Program-made: the position numbers and the translations under genes
Notes under the pieces: model-generated
Databases searched by the model: none
Told to the model about the DNA's origin: nothing
The model's input: the letters and a program-made list of their open reading frames with translations, nothing else
Shown: in pieces, positions 15,348 through 23,884 of the stretch
How the letters are laid out: the number at the start of each line of letters is the position of its first letter
Numbering within the stretch: position 1 is the stretch's first letter
Source: Bacteroidales bacterium UBA5382
GTDB taxonomy: Bacteria; Bacteroidota; Bacteroidia; Bacteroidales; Dysgonomonadaceae
Assembly (NCBI GenBank): GCA_002409745.1
Contig: DHOU01000043.1
Location: forward strand, 1-38,759
Length of the DNA stretch: 38,759 nt
Direction: 5' to 3'

Positions 15348-17291
15348 ATGAGTTATCTGAAATTCGATAAAGATCTGATGATCAATCTGGAGTACTCCCT
15401 TTACCGAAACGTATTGAGGACAAACCGCCGAGGCGCTTACCAAAACACCTCCATCTCCGGGTGTAACACCACCAAATACCAAGGACTCTTAGTCATGCCG
15501 GCGCCTTATTTAGATGACGAAAACCATCTGATTTTATCGTCGTTCGACGAAACGGTCATTCAGCATGGAGCGGAATTTAACTTGGGCATCCACAAGTATT
15601 CGGGCGACAACTATAGTCCCAAAGGCCATAAATACATCCGGGAATTTAATTGCGACAGCGTTCCGAAAACTATCTATCGTGTGGGAGGGGTGGTTTTATC
15701 GAAAGAAATTATGTTCTCTTCGAAAGAAAACCGCCTCATGATCCGCTATACGCTGATGGACGCCCACTCGCCCACCACCATCCGCTTTAAGCCTTTTCTG
15801 GCTTTCCGCAAAGCTTCGGAACTGACCAAAGAAAACGATCAGGTCGACCGTTCTTACCGCGAGGTGGAAAACGGCATCAGTACCTGCATGTATCCGGGCT
15901 ACCCCGAGTTGTTCATGCAGTTCACCAAGAAGCCCTCTTTTGTGTACCACCCCGACTGGTACCGGGGAATAGAATACTTACAGGATATGCAGATGGGTGA
16001 CACTTACCAGGAAGACCTGTACGTGCCGGGGTATTTCGAGATGGATATTCAAAAAGACGAAGAGATTATTTTCTCTGCCGGAGATATATTCGTTGACACG
16101 GGCTCATTGAAAAAAGAATTCGATTTTGAGATTCACAAACGAACGCTGCGATCGAGTTTCTATAACTGCTTGAAAAATTCGAGCCATCAGTTTTATTATA
16201 TTCCCAAAAACAACGAAAACTATCTGTTGGCGGGTTATCCATGGTTTAAAGTGCGGGCGCGCGACCAGTTTATTTCGCTTCCGGGATGCACCTTGTCGGT
16301 AGACCGCCCCGACGATTTCGAAAAGATTATGGATACGGCGATCCCGCATTTGGAAGACTTCATGCACGACCGCCCGCTGAAGAATAATATAAAGCAAATA
16401 GAAGACCCGGATGTGCTGCTGTGGGTAATCTGGGCTTTACAACAATATTGGAAAGAACGGAAAGAGCCTTTCCTGAATACATACGCGACCTTTTTGTTTT
16501 CGGCGATGGAATACCTTCGGGGGAGCATGCACCCCAATCTGGCGGTGGACGGAACAACCGGATTGGTTTCGACTTACGGCCGTGAAACGGCTGTCAGTTG
16601 GATGAATGCGACCATCGACGGCCGTCCCGTCGTTCCCCGTTCGGGATATTTGGTGGAATTTAACGCTTTGTGGTATAATGCGGTGATGTTTACGCATGAA
16701 ATAGCCGAACAGACCAACAACCGTGCGCTGGCCGATACGCTCGAAGATGCGGGCGAGCAAATACGAAAATCGTTTTTGGACGTGTTTATGAACGATGCCG
16801 GCTATTTGTATGATTATGTCGACGGATATTATGCCGACTGGAGCGTACGCCCGAACATGATTTTTGCGGTTTCGCTCGACTATTCGCCGTTGGAAAGGCG
16901 TCAAAAGAAATCGGTGATTGACTATGTCACCAAGGAACTCCTGACTAACTGCGGGATACGTTCGTTAAGTCCCAAGAGCGAAAAGTTTCGTCCGCATTAC
17001 ACGGGCTCTATCGATGATAAGAAGTTGGCCTATTTCAACGGAATGGCTTTTCCTTGGCTGCTGGGGCCGTATATAGAGGCCTATCTGAAAGTCTTCCACA
17101 TGAGCGGACTGTCGCTTGCCGATCGCATCATGGTGAATATGGAGGACGAAATGCAGAATGATTGCATCGGGAGCATCTCGGAGTTATACGATTCCAATCC
17201 GCCTTTTACGGGACGCGGCGGATACTCGTTCGCCATGAGCGTGGCGGAGTTGTTACGGGCGCAACGGCTTATGAAGAACGATGAGGGATGA
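15348..17291 (+). CDS. Glycogen debranching enzyme (amylo-alpha-1,6-glucosidase, GH133)
   Basis: At 647 residues this has the usual length of Bacteroidota GDE proteins. The N-terminal domain (about 1-290) begins MSYLKFDKDLMINLEYSLYR and has the conserved TNRRGAYQNTSISGCNTTKY. The C-terminal (alpha/alpha)6 catalytic barrel has STYGRETAVSWMNATIDG, the PRSGYLVEFNALWYNAV motif, MIFAVSLDYSPL and the late GGYSFAMSVAELLRA. The enzyme hydrolyses alpha-1,6 branch points of glycogen. It leads a three-gene glycogen operon with a glycogen-synthase-like transferase and a GH57 enzyme, a known Bacteroidota arrangement. Its last codons (AAC GAT GAG GGA TGA) are the first units of the heptamer array that fills the 174-base gap to the next gene, so the C-terminal NDEG tail is probably repeat-derived. 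Confidence 0.93.
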   Translation: MSYLKFDKDLMINLEYSLYRNVLRTNRRGAYQNTSISGCNTTKYQGLLVMPAPYLDDENHLILSSFDETVIQHGAEFNLGIHKYSGDNYSPKGHKYIREFNCDSVPKTIYRVGGVVLSKEIMFSSKENRLMIRYTLMDAHSPTTIRFKPFLAFRKASELTKENDQVDRSYREVENGISTCMYPGYPELFMQFTKKPSFVYHPDWYRGIEYLQDMQMGDTYQEDLYVPGYFEMDIQKDEEIIFSAGDIFVDTGSLKKEFDFEIHKRTLRSSFYNCLKNSSHQFYYIPKNNENYLLAGYPWFKVRARDQFISLPGCTLSVDRPDDFEKIMDTAIPHLEDFMHDRPLKNNIKQIEDPDVLLWVIWALQQYWKERKEPFLNTYATFLFSAMEYLRGSMHPNLAVDGTTGLVSTYGRETAVSWMNATIDGRPVVPRSGYLVEFNALWYNAVMFTHEIAEQTNNRALADTLEDAGEQIRKSFLDVFMNDAGYLYDYVDGYYADWSVRPNMIFAVSLDYSPLERRQKKSVIDYVTKELLTNCGIRSLSPKSEKFRPHYTGSIDDKKLAYFNGMAFPWLLGPYIEAYLKVFHMSGLSLADRIMVNMEDEMQNDCIGSISELYDSNPPFTGRGGYSFAMSVAELLRAQRLMKNDEG

Positions 17292-17461
17292 GGGATGAGG
17301 GATGAGGGATGAGGGATGAACGATGAACGATGAACGATTGTCTCCCGTCTTTAGACATTCGACATTCGATCTTAGACTTGTCATTTGTAATTTGTAATTT
17401 ATAATTTGTCATTCGTAATTTGTCATTTGTAATTTGTAATTTGTAATTTGTAATTAATATA
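17278..17461 (+). repeat. Heptamer tandem-repeat array A (composite element, - orientation)
   Basis: Several runs of 7-bp units are joined: GGATGAG/GGATGAA-type units (17278-17337), a unique core containing GTCTTTAGACATTCGACATTCG (a GTCTTTAGAC palindrome; about 17345-17371), then TTTGTAA/TTTGTCA-type units up to the next gene. The inverse complement of this whole composite recurs at 23883-24076. The array overlaps the 3' end of the debranching enzyme gene and stops 4 bases before the transferase start. Confidence 0.9.
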
Positions 17462-17465
17462 AAGG

Positions 17466-18728
17466 ATGAGGGCATTAATGTTTGGTTGGGAATTTCCACC
17501 GCATATTTTGGGAGGACTTGGGACGGCCAGTTACGGGCTGACCAAGGGAATGGCGAAGCAAAACGATATGGAAATCCTTTTCGTAATCCCCAAACCGTGG
17601 GGCGACGAGGATCAGAGTTTCCTGACCATGATCGGCGCGAACAATACCCCCGTGGTTTGGCGCGACGTACCGTGGGAAACGGCCAAATCGAGGCTTGAAA
17701 AATGTATGGACCCGCAGGAGTACTATCATTTGCGCGATCATATTTATGCCGACTTCAACTATATGCACACTAACGAGCTGGGATGCATCGAGTTTTCGGG
17801 GCGTTATCCGAATAACATCCTGGAAGAAACCAATAATTATTCCATTGTCGCCGGCGTGATCGCCCGCACTTACTCGTTCGATGTAATCCACGCCCATGAT
17901 TGGCTCACCTATCCGGCGGGACTGCATGCGAAGAGCGTTACGGGCAAACCGCTGGTCATCCACGTGCATGCGACGGAATTCGACCGTAGCCGGGGAAAAC
18001 CCAATCCTGTGGTATACGGCATCGAAAAAGACGGCATGGACCACTGCGACCATATTATCTGCGTGAGCGACCTCACCCGCAAAACCGTCATCGAAAACTA
18101 TCATCAACCTCACTGGAAAGTAACCACGGTACACAATGCCGTGGAACCTCTCAGCCCCGAAATAGAAGCCCTCGAAAGGCTTTCGGGCGTACCGGAGAAG
18201 GTGGTCACGTTCCTCGGGCGTATAACCATGCAAAAAGGCCCGGAGTTTTTTGTCGATGCCGCCACGCAGGTACTAAGCAAGACCGAGCACATTCGTTTCG
18301 TCATGGCCGGCAGCGGCGACATGATGGATCAGATGATCCGGCTGGTGGCCGACCGCGGCATTGCCGGCAAATTTCACTTCACGGGTTTTTTGCGCGGCCG
18401 GCAAGTGTATGAAATGCTCAAATCGAGCGATGTATATGTCATGCCTTCGGTATCGGAGCCGTTCGGCATATCGCCGCTCGAAGCCATGCAATGCGGCGTG
18501 CCGAGCATTATATCGTATCAGTCGGGCTGCTCGGAAATTCTGCATAACGTGATAAAAACCAACTACTGGGACGTGGAGGCGATGGCCGATGCCATTTACT
18601 CGATATGCACCTATCCGGCCATGGCGGAATACCTGAAAGTGGAAGGTAAAAAAGAAATTGATACGATAACGTGGGAAGATGCGGGACGCAAGGTACGCGA
18701 GGTGTACGACCGCGTCGTCCACTCTTAA
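17466..18728 (+). CDS. Glycogen synthase-like glycosyltransferase (GT-B, GT4/GT5-like)
   Basis: This 420-residue GT-B enzyme begins MRALMFGWEFPPHILGGLGT, with the GGLG loop that binds the ADP/UDP-glucose phosphates. The catalytic region shows VIHAHDWLTYPAG. The C-terminal Rossmann domain starts at VVTFLGRITMQKGPEFF and has the donor-binding E-x7-E motif within SEPFGISPLEAMQCGVPS. It transfers glucose from a nucleotide-sugar to the growing alpha-1,4-glucan. It is the middle gene of the glycogen operon, 36 bases before the GH57 gene. Upstream is not a normal leader but heptamer array A, whose TAATTTG units resemble Bacteroidetes -7 boxes. Confidence 0.9.
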   Translation: MRALMFGWEFPPHILGGLGTASYGLTKGMAKQNDMEILFVIPKPWGDEDQSFLTMIGANNTPVVWRDVPWETAKSRLEKCMDPQEYYHLRDHIYADFNYMHTNELGCIEFSGRYPNNILEETNNYSIVAGVIARTYSFDVIHAHDWLTYPAGLHAKSVTGKPLVIHVHATEFDRSRGKPNPVVYGIEKDGMDHCDHIICVSDLTRKTVIENYHQPHWKVTTVHNAVEPLSPEIEALERLSGVPEKVVTFLGRITMQKGPEFFVDAATQVLSKTEHIRFVMAGSGDMMDQMIRLVADRGIAGKFHFTGFLRGRQVYEMLKSSDVYVMPSVSEPFGISPLEAMQCGVPSIISYQSGCSEILHNVIKTNYWDVEAMADAIYSICTYPAMAEYLKVEGKKEIDTITWEDAGRKVREVYDRVVHS

Positions 18729-18764
18729 AACGAAAACTAACACAACTCTATAACGAAGGATCAA

Positions 18765-20087
18765 ATGAAAACGATTTGCTTTTATTTTCAGATACACCAG
18801 CCGTTCCGGTTAAAACGATACCGTTTCTTCAATATCGGAAGAGACCATTATTACTACGATGATTATTCGAACGAGGACATCCTGCAACAGATAGCCGGCC
18901 GTTCGTATATCCCCGCCAACCGCATGCTGCTGGATCTCATCCGTCAATACAAAGGCAAGTTTAAGGTGGCGTTCTCCATATCGGGCGTCGCCCTCGAACA
19001 ACTCGAAATTTACTCGCCCGAAGTGATCGACGGACTGCGCGAATTGGCCCGTACGGGAAATGTGGAATTTTTAACGGAGACCTACGCGCACTCGCTGGCG
19101 TCTTTGGCCGATCCCGAAGAATTCAAACAACAGGTGACTATGCAGGCGGAACGCATCAAGATGCTCTTCGACCAAACGCCGACGGTTTTGCGCAACACCG
19201 AGTTGATTTATTCGGATGACATTGCCGATATGGCTTGCGAAATGGGTTACTCCAAAATGATTACCGAGGGCGCTAAGCATATTCTGGGATGGAAGAGCCC
19301 CAACTATCTTTATCAATCGCAAAACCGCCCCGAACTGAAACTGCTGTTGAAGAACTCGCGTTTCAGCGACGACATTACCTATCGTTTTTCCAATTATAAC
19401 TGGAGCGAATATCCGTTGACGGCCGAAAAATTCATTTCGTGGATCGCCGATACCCCGCAGGAAGAACAGGTGATTAACTTATTTATGAATTACGAAACGC
19501 TGGGTAATCTGCAACCCTCGTATACGGGAATTTTCGAATTCATGAAGGCTTTGCCGCGATTTGCCTTCGATCAGGGAATCGGCTTCGCCACCCCATCGGA
19601 AATCATGGATGTGCATAAGCCGGTGGGAGCGATTAGCGTCCCGACGCCTATTTCGTGGACCGATGAGGAGCGCGACGTGGGCGCTTGGTTGGGCAACACC
19701 TTGCAGAAAGGCGCTTTTAAACTGCTTTACGACATTGCCGAACGCGTACGCCTTTGTACCGACCGCCGTTTGAAGCAGGATTGGCTCTACCTCCAATCGA
19801 GCGATCATTTCTATTATATGTCGACGAAGCATTTTTCGGGAGGCCACAGTAATTTCAGCCCCTACGAATCGCCCTATGATGCGTTTAACAACTACATGAA
19901 CGTACTGAGTGATTTCATCGGCCGTATAAAGGCGCAATATCCCGACACTGTCGATAACGAAGAATTAAACTCGTTGCTGACGACCATCCGCAATCAGGAA
20001 ATCGAAATCAAACGATTGGAATTGGAGCTGAAGAAGGTCATCGGCAGGAATGAAGAAAAGTTAGTCGTCAAACAAAAAGATAAATAA
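18765..20087 (+). CDS. GH57-family alpha-glucan hydrolase/transferase
   Basis: The 440-residue product begins MKTICFYFQIHQPFRLKRYR, with the HQP motif (11-13) of GH57 enzymes. Further family segments are GNVEFLTETYAHSLASL (about 98-114), RNTELIYSDDIA with the expected nucleophile Glu146, and LFMNYETLG. It has no signal peptide and is cytoplasmic. GH57 members are alpha-amylases, 4-alpha-glucanotransferases or branching enzymes. The position in a glycogen operon suggests intracellular glycogen remodelling; the exact reaction cannot be told. The last 40 residues (RNQEIEIKRLELELKKV) form a short coiled coil. A possible terminator lies about 100 bases downstream. Confidence 0.9.
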   Translation: MKTICFYFQIHQPFRLKRYRFFNIGRDHYYYDDYSNEDILQQIAGRSYIPANRMLLDLIRQYKGKFKVAFSISGVALEQLEIYSPEVIDGLRELARTGNVEFLTETYAHSLASLADPEEFKQQVTMQAERIKMLFDQTPTVLRNTELIYSDDIADMACEMGYSKMITEGAKHILGWKSPNYLYQSQNRPELKLLLKNSRFSDDITYRFSNYNWSEYPLTAEKFISWIADTPQEEQVINLFMNYETLGNLQPSYTGIFEFMKALPRFAFDQGIGFATPSEIMDVHKPVGAISVPTPISWTDEERDVGAWLGNTLQKGAFKLLYDIAERVRLCTDRRLKQDWLYLQSSDHFYYMSTKHFSGGHSNFSPYESPYDAFNNYMNVLSDFIGRIKAQYPDTVDNEELNSLLTTIRNQEIEIKRLELELKKVIGRNEEKLVVKQKDK

Positions 20088-20190
20088 TCATTTTTGCTTT
20101 CTGCCTTTTTCATCCCTCTCCGGGGAGTTCTTGGTTACTGGATTTCTTTTCTATTACCTTTGGAGAAAAAAGAAAAGGGCGGAAAGCTTT

Positions 20191-20235
20191 TTCAGGCTGT
20201 TCCGCGATAGGCAGATTCCCTGAATGCGTTTTTTT
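20191..20235 (+). terminator. Candidate terminator of the glycogen operon
   Basis: TTCAGG (20191-20196) pairs with CCTGAA (20219-20224), with an inner CTG/CAG helix, followed by TGCG and a run of seven T residues. The stem is short and the internal loop asymmetric, so this is only a plausible terminator for the GH57 gene ending 103 bases upstream. Confidence 0.35.
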
Positions 20236-20360
20236 CGCTCTAAACCGGAAAAGGATGAAAAATAATGCACCGAATAGACTCCAATACAAAAGCGGGAAGT
20301 TTTGATGTGCCCGGTGTTGTTCCAAACAGACGATTGTAGGGGTTTTATACGCTGTGTTTT

Positions 20361-20680
20361 CATTCAAAACGATGATCGGGGACTTTCTTGAGTTCAACTT
20401 TTCTTCAAAAACGATGGTTTGGAACTTTCTTCAACTAAACTTTCCTCCAAAATGGTGTTTCGGAACTTTCTTCAACTAAATGTTTCCCCAAAACGATGGT
20501 TTCGGAACTTTCTTCAACTAAACTTTTCTCCAAAACGGCGTTTCGGAACTTTCTTCAATTAAACTTTTCTCCAAAACGGCGTTTCGGAACTTTCTTCAAT
20601 TAAATGTTTCCCCAAAACGGCGTTTTGGAACTTTCTTCAATTAAATGTTTCTTCAAAAACGGCGTTTTGAGACTTTCTAT
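20361..20680. repeat. 41-42 bp tandem repeat array with palindromic centres (about 8 units)
   Basis: The landmark GGAACTTTCTTCAA (or a close variant) starts at 20380, 20421, 20462, 20504, 20545, 20586, 20627 and about 20669, a spacing of 41, 41, 42, 41, 41, 41 and 42. Between landmarks each unit has TAAACTTTTCTCC or TAAATGTTTCCCC and then a near-palindrome. The best copy is CCAAAACGGCGTTTTGG at 20612-20628; others are CCAAAACGATGGTTTCGG or TCCAAAACGGCGTTTCGG. Related, more diverged units flank both ends (around 20317-20345 and 20690-20715). There are no unique spacers. The array fills the 676-base gap between the convergent GH57 and gldH genes; I see no gene there. Confidence 0.9.
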
Positions 20681-20763
20681 CGTTCAATGTCGATCCAAAC
20701 GGACGATACAGGACTTGTCTGACATCGATTTTGATTCCGGCAAAAGACTTCGGTCAAAAACCT

Positions 20764-21285
20764 TTAGAAAGGCCACCATGGCGAAACGTTCGCCTTCGCC
20801 TCTTCGGGAACGATCCGGACGCCGATTTTAGCGATACCGGTAAGATATTTATCGCTCATCAAATGGCGCACGCTTAATGCATACCGGCCGGCCGTGTCGA
20901 GGCGGACATTGTCGAGATACGGCACCGAGAGCTGATTCTCTCCCCCCACTCCACTACCGAGCCATTTGCCGTGTGCATCCGACAAGCGGATAGATACCGT
21001 ATCGCTTTTCGTTGCCGCAAGCCCGAAATCAGGATCGATTCGTACCCATAGATCCTGGTAGGGATATGAATTGGTATAGGTAATCTCGAGCGACACCGCA
21101 TAGCGGGTGGACGGATTCACAGCGGGAGAGTCCACTTTGAAAACGACCGCGCTATCGCGGTTCCACACATGCTGATCTATAAGATGGAAACGATAGTACA
21201 CCTCCTCGCCCGGAGAACACGATGCAAGCAGCACCATCGTCGAAACCGTTACCGCTATGGCGGCGCCAAGCACACTTTTTTTCAT
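20764..21285 (-). CDS. gldH: Gliding-motility-type lipoprotein GldH
   Basis: This 173-residue protein has a signal sequence with lipobox LLASC (Cys23). The mature part has the GldH pattern: VYYRFHLIDQHVWNRDSAVVF near the N-terminus, then a beta-sandwich with LEITYTNSYPYQDLWVRI, a DAHGKWLGSG loop and a C-terminal GIAKIGVRI strand. GldH is an outer-envelope lipoprotein first linked to gliding; in non-gliding Bacteroidales it is retained with an unknown, probably secretion or envelope, role. Its start is 3 bases from the stop of the PSP1 gene, so the two are translationally close, in the conserved holB-PSP1-gldH order. Confidence 0.88.
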   Translation of the reverse strand: MKKSVLGAAIAVTVSTMVLLASCSPGEEVYYRFHLIDQHVWNRDSAVVFKVDSPAVNPSTRYAVSLEITYTNSYPYQDLWVRIDPDFGLAATKSDTVSIRLSDAHGKWLGSGVGGENQLSVPYLDNVRLDTAGRYALSVRHLMSDKYLTGIAKIGVRIVPEEAKANVSPWWPF

Positions 21286-21288
21286 GTT

Positions 21289-22566
21289 TTATTCGGGATT
21301 CTTCGGAGGACGGCGGATGTTCGGCCTTCTCGTATCGGACGAAGGATTATCGGGCTTTTTATTACGCGGTTTACGCCGTCTTTTGGACGTTTTGCGCGAC
21401 TCTTCATCGAAGCGCGTAATACTGTGATCGCCCAATACATCGCCGTTAAAATCCGTCTCTTTCGGTGCGGAAGACTTCGGCTCGGGATTGAGCTTATCGG
21501 GCTTGATACCTTTTTTATTCAATTCAATGATCTCGGATACCCGGTCTTTGGAAACGGTCTCGAGATTGGCCGGATCGTTTTTAGCGGTAGAGTACATCAT
21601 CGTGCCGGAAAAAATATCGGATTTGAAATGAAAATAATCCGACTCTTTCGTTTGCAACACAATCTCACGCGAAGGCAGGCTGCGTTGCGCTTCCACATAG
21701 GCATCGACTTCATAATTCATGCAACACTTCAGCTTTCCGCATTGTCCCGCGAGTTTTTGCGGGTTAATGGAAATGTCCTGACAACGTGCGGCCGATGTCG
21801 ATACCGATACAAAGTTCGACATCCAGCTACTGCAACAGAATTCGCGCCCGCAGGGTCCGATGCCCCCTATGCGTCCGGCTTCCTGCCGCGCGCCGATCTG
21901 TTTCATCTCGATTTTCACCCGAAACTCGCCGGCAAACACTTTAATGAGTTCGCGAAAGTCCACACGGTCATCGGCGATGTAATAAAAAATGGCTTTATTG
22001 CCATCGCCCTGAAACTCCACATCGCCTATTTTCATCTGCAAACCCAAAGCATCGGCAATCTCGCGCGAGCGGATCATCGTCTGCTGTTCGCGGGCCTTCG
22101 CCTGTTCGTACTTTTCCATATCCGACGCGCGCACCAGGCGGTACACCCGCTTAAGGCCGCCGTTACCGTCTTCGCGATAATTGTTCTTTTTCATTTGCAG
22201 CTCCACCAGTTTTCCGGTGAGCGTCACCATCCCTACATCATGGCCCGGGATCGCTTCGACCGCCACCATATCGCCCTGCGTCAATTCGATATGATTACTA
22301 TTGATGTAATATCCTTTCCGGGTATTTTTGAACTGCACCTCCACCATATCGGTTGCGGACTGCATTTCGGGAAAGTCCTGAAGCCAATCGTACGTATGTA
22401 GTTTATTGGCGTGCGGCATGTAACCGAGAAGGCTTTTTAGCGGGCACTCTTCGGCGCAACTGCCGCCGGAACAGCAGCCGCCGGATTTCGGGAAAGACGC
22501 TTCGTCAGATATATGATAGTCGGGAAGATTACCTCCCGTTTGATTCGATAAAAATTCTTTGTCCAT
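21289..22566 (-). CDS. PSP1 C-terminal domain protein (RicT/YaaT-like)
   Basis: The 425-residue product has a Cys-rich N-terminus (GGCCSGGSCAEECPLKSLLG, about 29-48). A PSP1 domain follows (about 70-300) with RKGYYINSN, QGDMVAVE, IGPCGREFCCSSWMS and the hallmark AGQCGKLKCCMNYEVDAY. Bacillus RicT is an RNA-processing and phosphorelay factor with Fe-S clusters; the many paired Cys residues here would suit metal-cluster binding (inference). The C-terminal 70 residues are basic and low complexity, rich in Lys, Arg and Pro (KRRRKPRNKKPDNP), suggesting nucleic-acid contact. It sits between holB and gldH. A long frame on the opposite strand is only a codon-bias shadow. Confidence 0.9.
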   Translation of the reverse strand: MDKEFLSNQTGGNLPDYHISDEASFPKSGGCCSGGSCAEECPLKSLLGYMPHANKLHTYDWLQDFPEMQSATDMVEVQFKNTRKGYYINSNHIELTQGDMVAVEAIPGHDVGMVTLTGKLVELQMKKNNYREDGNGGLKRVYRLVRASDMEKYEQAKAREQQTMIRSREIADALGLQMKIGDVEFQGDGNKAIFYYIADDRVDFRELIKVFAGEFRVKIEMKQIGARQEAGRIGGIGPCGREFCCSSWMSNFVSVSTSAARCQDISINPQKLAGQCGKLKCCMNYEVDAYVEAQRSLPSREIVLQTKESDYFHFKSDIFSGTMMYSTAKNDPANLETVSKDRVSEIIELNKKGIKPDKLNPEPKSSAPKETDFNGDVLGDHSITRFDEESRKTSKRRRKPRNKKPDNPSSDTRRPNIRRPPKNPE

Positions 22567-22670
22567 AAATATTTATATATATCACATTCTCATCGCCCAA
22601 AAAGGCCGCGGGGAATGTTAATTTCAGTTTTTAGTTTTCAGTCGCCGGTCTCCGGACGCCGGTCTTTTCG

Positions 22671-22711
22671 TCATTGCGAGCTTGACCCGCAATCTCCCGA
22701 TAACTATCGGG
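22671..22711. repeat. REP-like palindromic repeat plus hairpin
   Basis: TCATTGCGAGCTTGACCCGCAA (22671-22692) contains ATTGCG...CGCAAT arms. Immediately after comes CCCGATAACTATCGGG (22696-22711), a perfect 7-base inverted repeat. A related copy, matching 19 of 22 bases, starts at 36471. It lies downstream of holB and upstream of PSP1 on the - strand. Confidence 0.55.
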
Positions 22712-22722
22712 CATCGGCATAA

Positions 22723-22782
22723 CTCATCCTTCATCCTTCATCCTTCATCCTTCATCCTTCATCCTTCATAACTCATCCTTCT
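22723..22782. repeat. Heptamer tandem-repeat array B
   Basis: TCATCCT units recur about eight times at exact 7-base spacing, with one TCATAAC variant. The array runs into the 3' end of holB, so the last codons (KKDEL, stop) are built from repeat units. Confidence 0.85.
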
Positions 22783-23884
22783 TTAGCAGCACCGTTACTT
22801 TCAAGCAAAGGTCGAGAAAAATAATTTTAGCATTGCCGTTTTGTTCAATTTGCCGGTAAGCCAATGAAAATTCATCGTAAAACGCTTCGATATTTTTTTC
22901 GTTGATAAAAGGGGCGAAACGTTGGCCGAACGCTTGCTCTTCGTAATCGAGATACACCATCTCCGGCTGGTGCAGGTTACTGATAAAATACTCGCGGAAC
23001 ATCGACAGGCTGTATTCGAGGAAACTCTTTTGCGTTTCACGTCCGGCAGAGGCCAGTTCCCCGGCAGTTTCCTTAATCAGTTTGATGTTTCTCGACACCG
23101 ACGAACGCATCATTTTAACGAAAAGATCGAAAAAATGCCGCCGCTCGTCCGACGATTGAACGATTTCGATGGCCCGCGAAAAACTACCGTTGGCTATATG
23201 GGCGACCGCCTTGGCCGTATCCGGATCCAAAGCGAGCGTATGCCGTACAGCGCCCACCATATCGTCATACCCAATGGCGCGGACAGGCAACGGTTGGCAG
23301 CGCGACCGGATGGTCTGCAAGACATTCTCCGGATCGTCCGATACCAAAAGGAACACCGTATTGGCCGGCGGCTCTTCAATCATTTTGAGCAGTTTGTTCG
23401 CACAAGCCTCGTGCATTTTTTCCGGCAGCCACACAATCATCACCTTGTAGGTAGCTTCATATCCTTTCAGGTTGAGCTTACGAATGATCTCGTCGCTCTC
23501 TTTGGCATAAATCACCCCTTGCGCATTCTGCGCATCGATAAAGCGAAGCCAGTCATTCAGATTGAAATAGGTGTTTTGCAACAAAAACTGACGCCACTGC
23601 GGCAGATATTCGTCACACACTTTCGATTTGATCACCGGAAAAACAAAATGTAGGTCAGGATGAGCCAGCTTGTCGAATTTCTGACACGACGGGCATTTGC
23701 CGCAAGCATCCTCTTCACCGCGATGTTCGCAGTTCAGGTATCGGGCGTAAGCGATGGCAAGCGGTAGCTTCCCCACCCCTTCCGGGCCGTAAAACAGCCG
23801 CGCATGCGGAACCAACCCCTGACGAACCGAATCGATCAGGTGCTTCTTAACGTCGCTTAACCCTATGATATCCCTGAAATACAA
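22766..23884 (-). CDS. holB: DNA polymerase III subunit delta' (clamp loader)
   Basis: The 372-residue protein starts FRDIIGLSDVKKHL and has a P-loop GPEGVGKL (33-40), a zinc-binding Cys set (C52, C61, C64, C67) and the AAA+ sensor region around LLKMIEEPPANTVFLLVSD with IRSRCQPLPV. Delta' is the rigid stator of the clamp loader that loads the sliding clamp during replication; the C-terminal half is helical and divergent, as usual. The start is TTG at 23884. An in-frame TAA directly precedes it and no alternative Met occurs near the N-terminus, and this TTG belongs to heptamer array C. The last codons lie in array B, so both gene ends are repeat-derived. It is followed by PSP1 and gldH. Confidence 0.92.
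   Translation of the reverse strand: MYFRDIIGLSDVKKHLIDSVRQGLVPHARLFYGPEGVGKLPLAIAYARYLNCEHRGEEDACGKCPSCQKFDKLAHPDLHFVFPVIKSKVCDEYLPQWRQFLLQNTYFNLNDWLRFIDAQNAQGVIYAKESDEIIRKLNLKGYEATYKVMIVWLPEKMHEACANKLLKMIEEPPANTVFLLVSDDPENVLQTIRSRCQPLPVRAIGYDDMVGAVRHTLALDPDTAKAVAHIANGSFSRAIEIVQSSDERRHFFDLFVKMMRSSVSRNIKLIKETAGELASAGRETQKSFLEYSLSMFREYFISNLHQPEMVYLDYEEQAFGQRFAPFINEKNIEAFYDEFSLAYRQIEQNGNAKIIFLDLCLKVTVLLKKDEL

Noticed and set aside
17475..18233. 252-codon - strand frame inside the glycosyltransferase gene
   Set aside because: It is antisense to a well-supported GT-B enzyme and has no family features.
20361..20680. CRISPR array
   Set aside because: The whole 41-42 bp unit is repeated; there are no unique spacers, and no cas genes occur in the window.
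21169..22401. Long + strand frame (410 codons) opposite the PSP1 gene
   Set aside because: It has no recognisable domain, and the - strand frame encodes an unmistakable PSP1 protein; this is a codon-bias shadow.
22922..23653. 243-codon + strand frame opposite holB
   Set aside because: It is antisense to conserved delta' motifs, with His/Arg-rich shadow composition.
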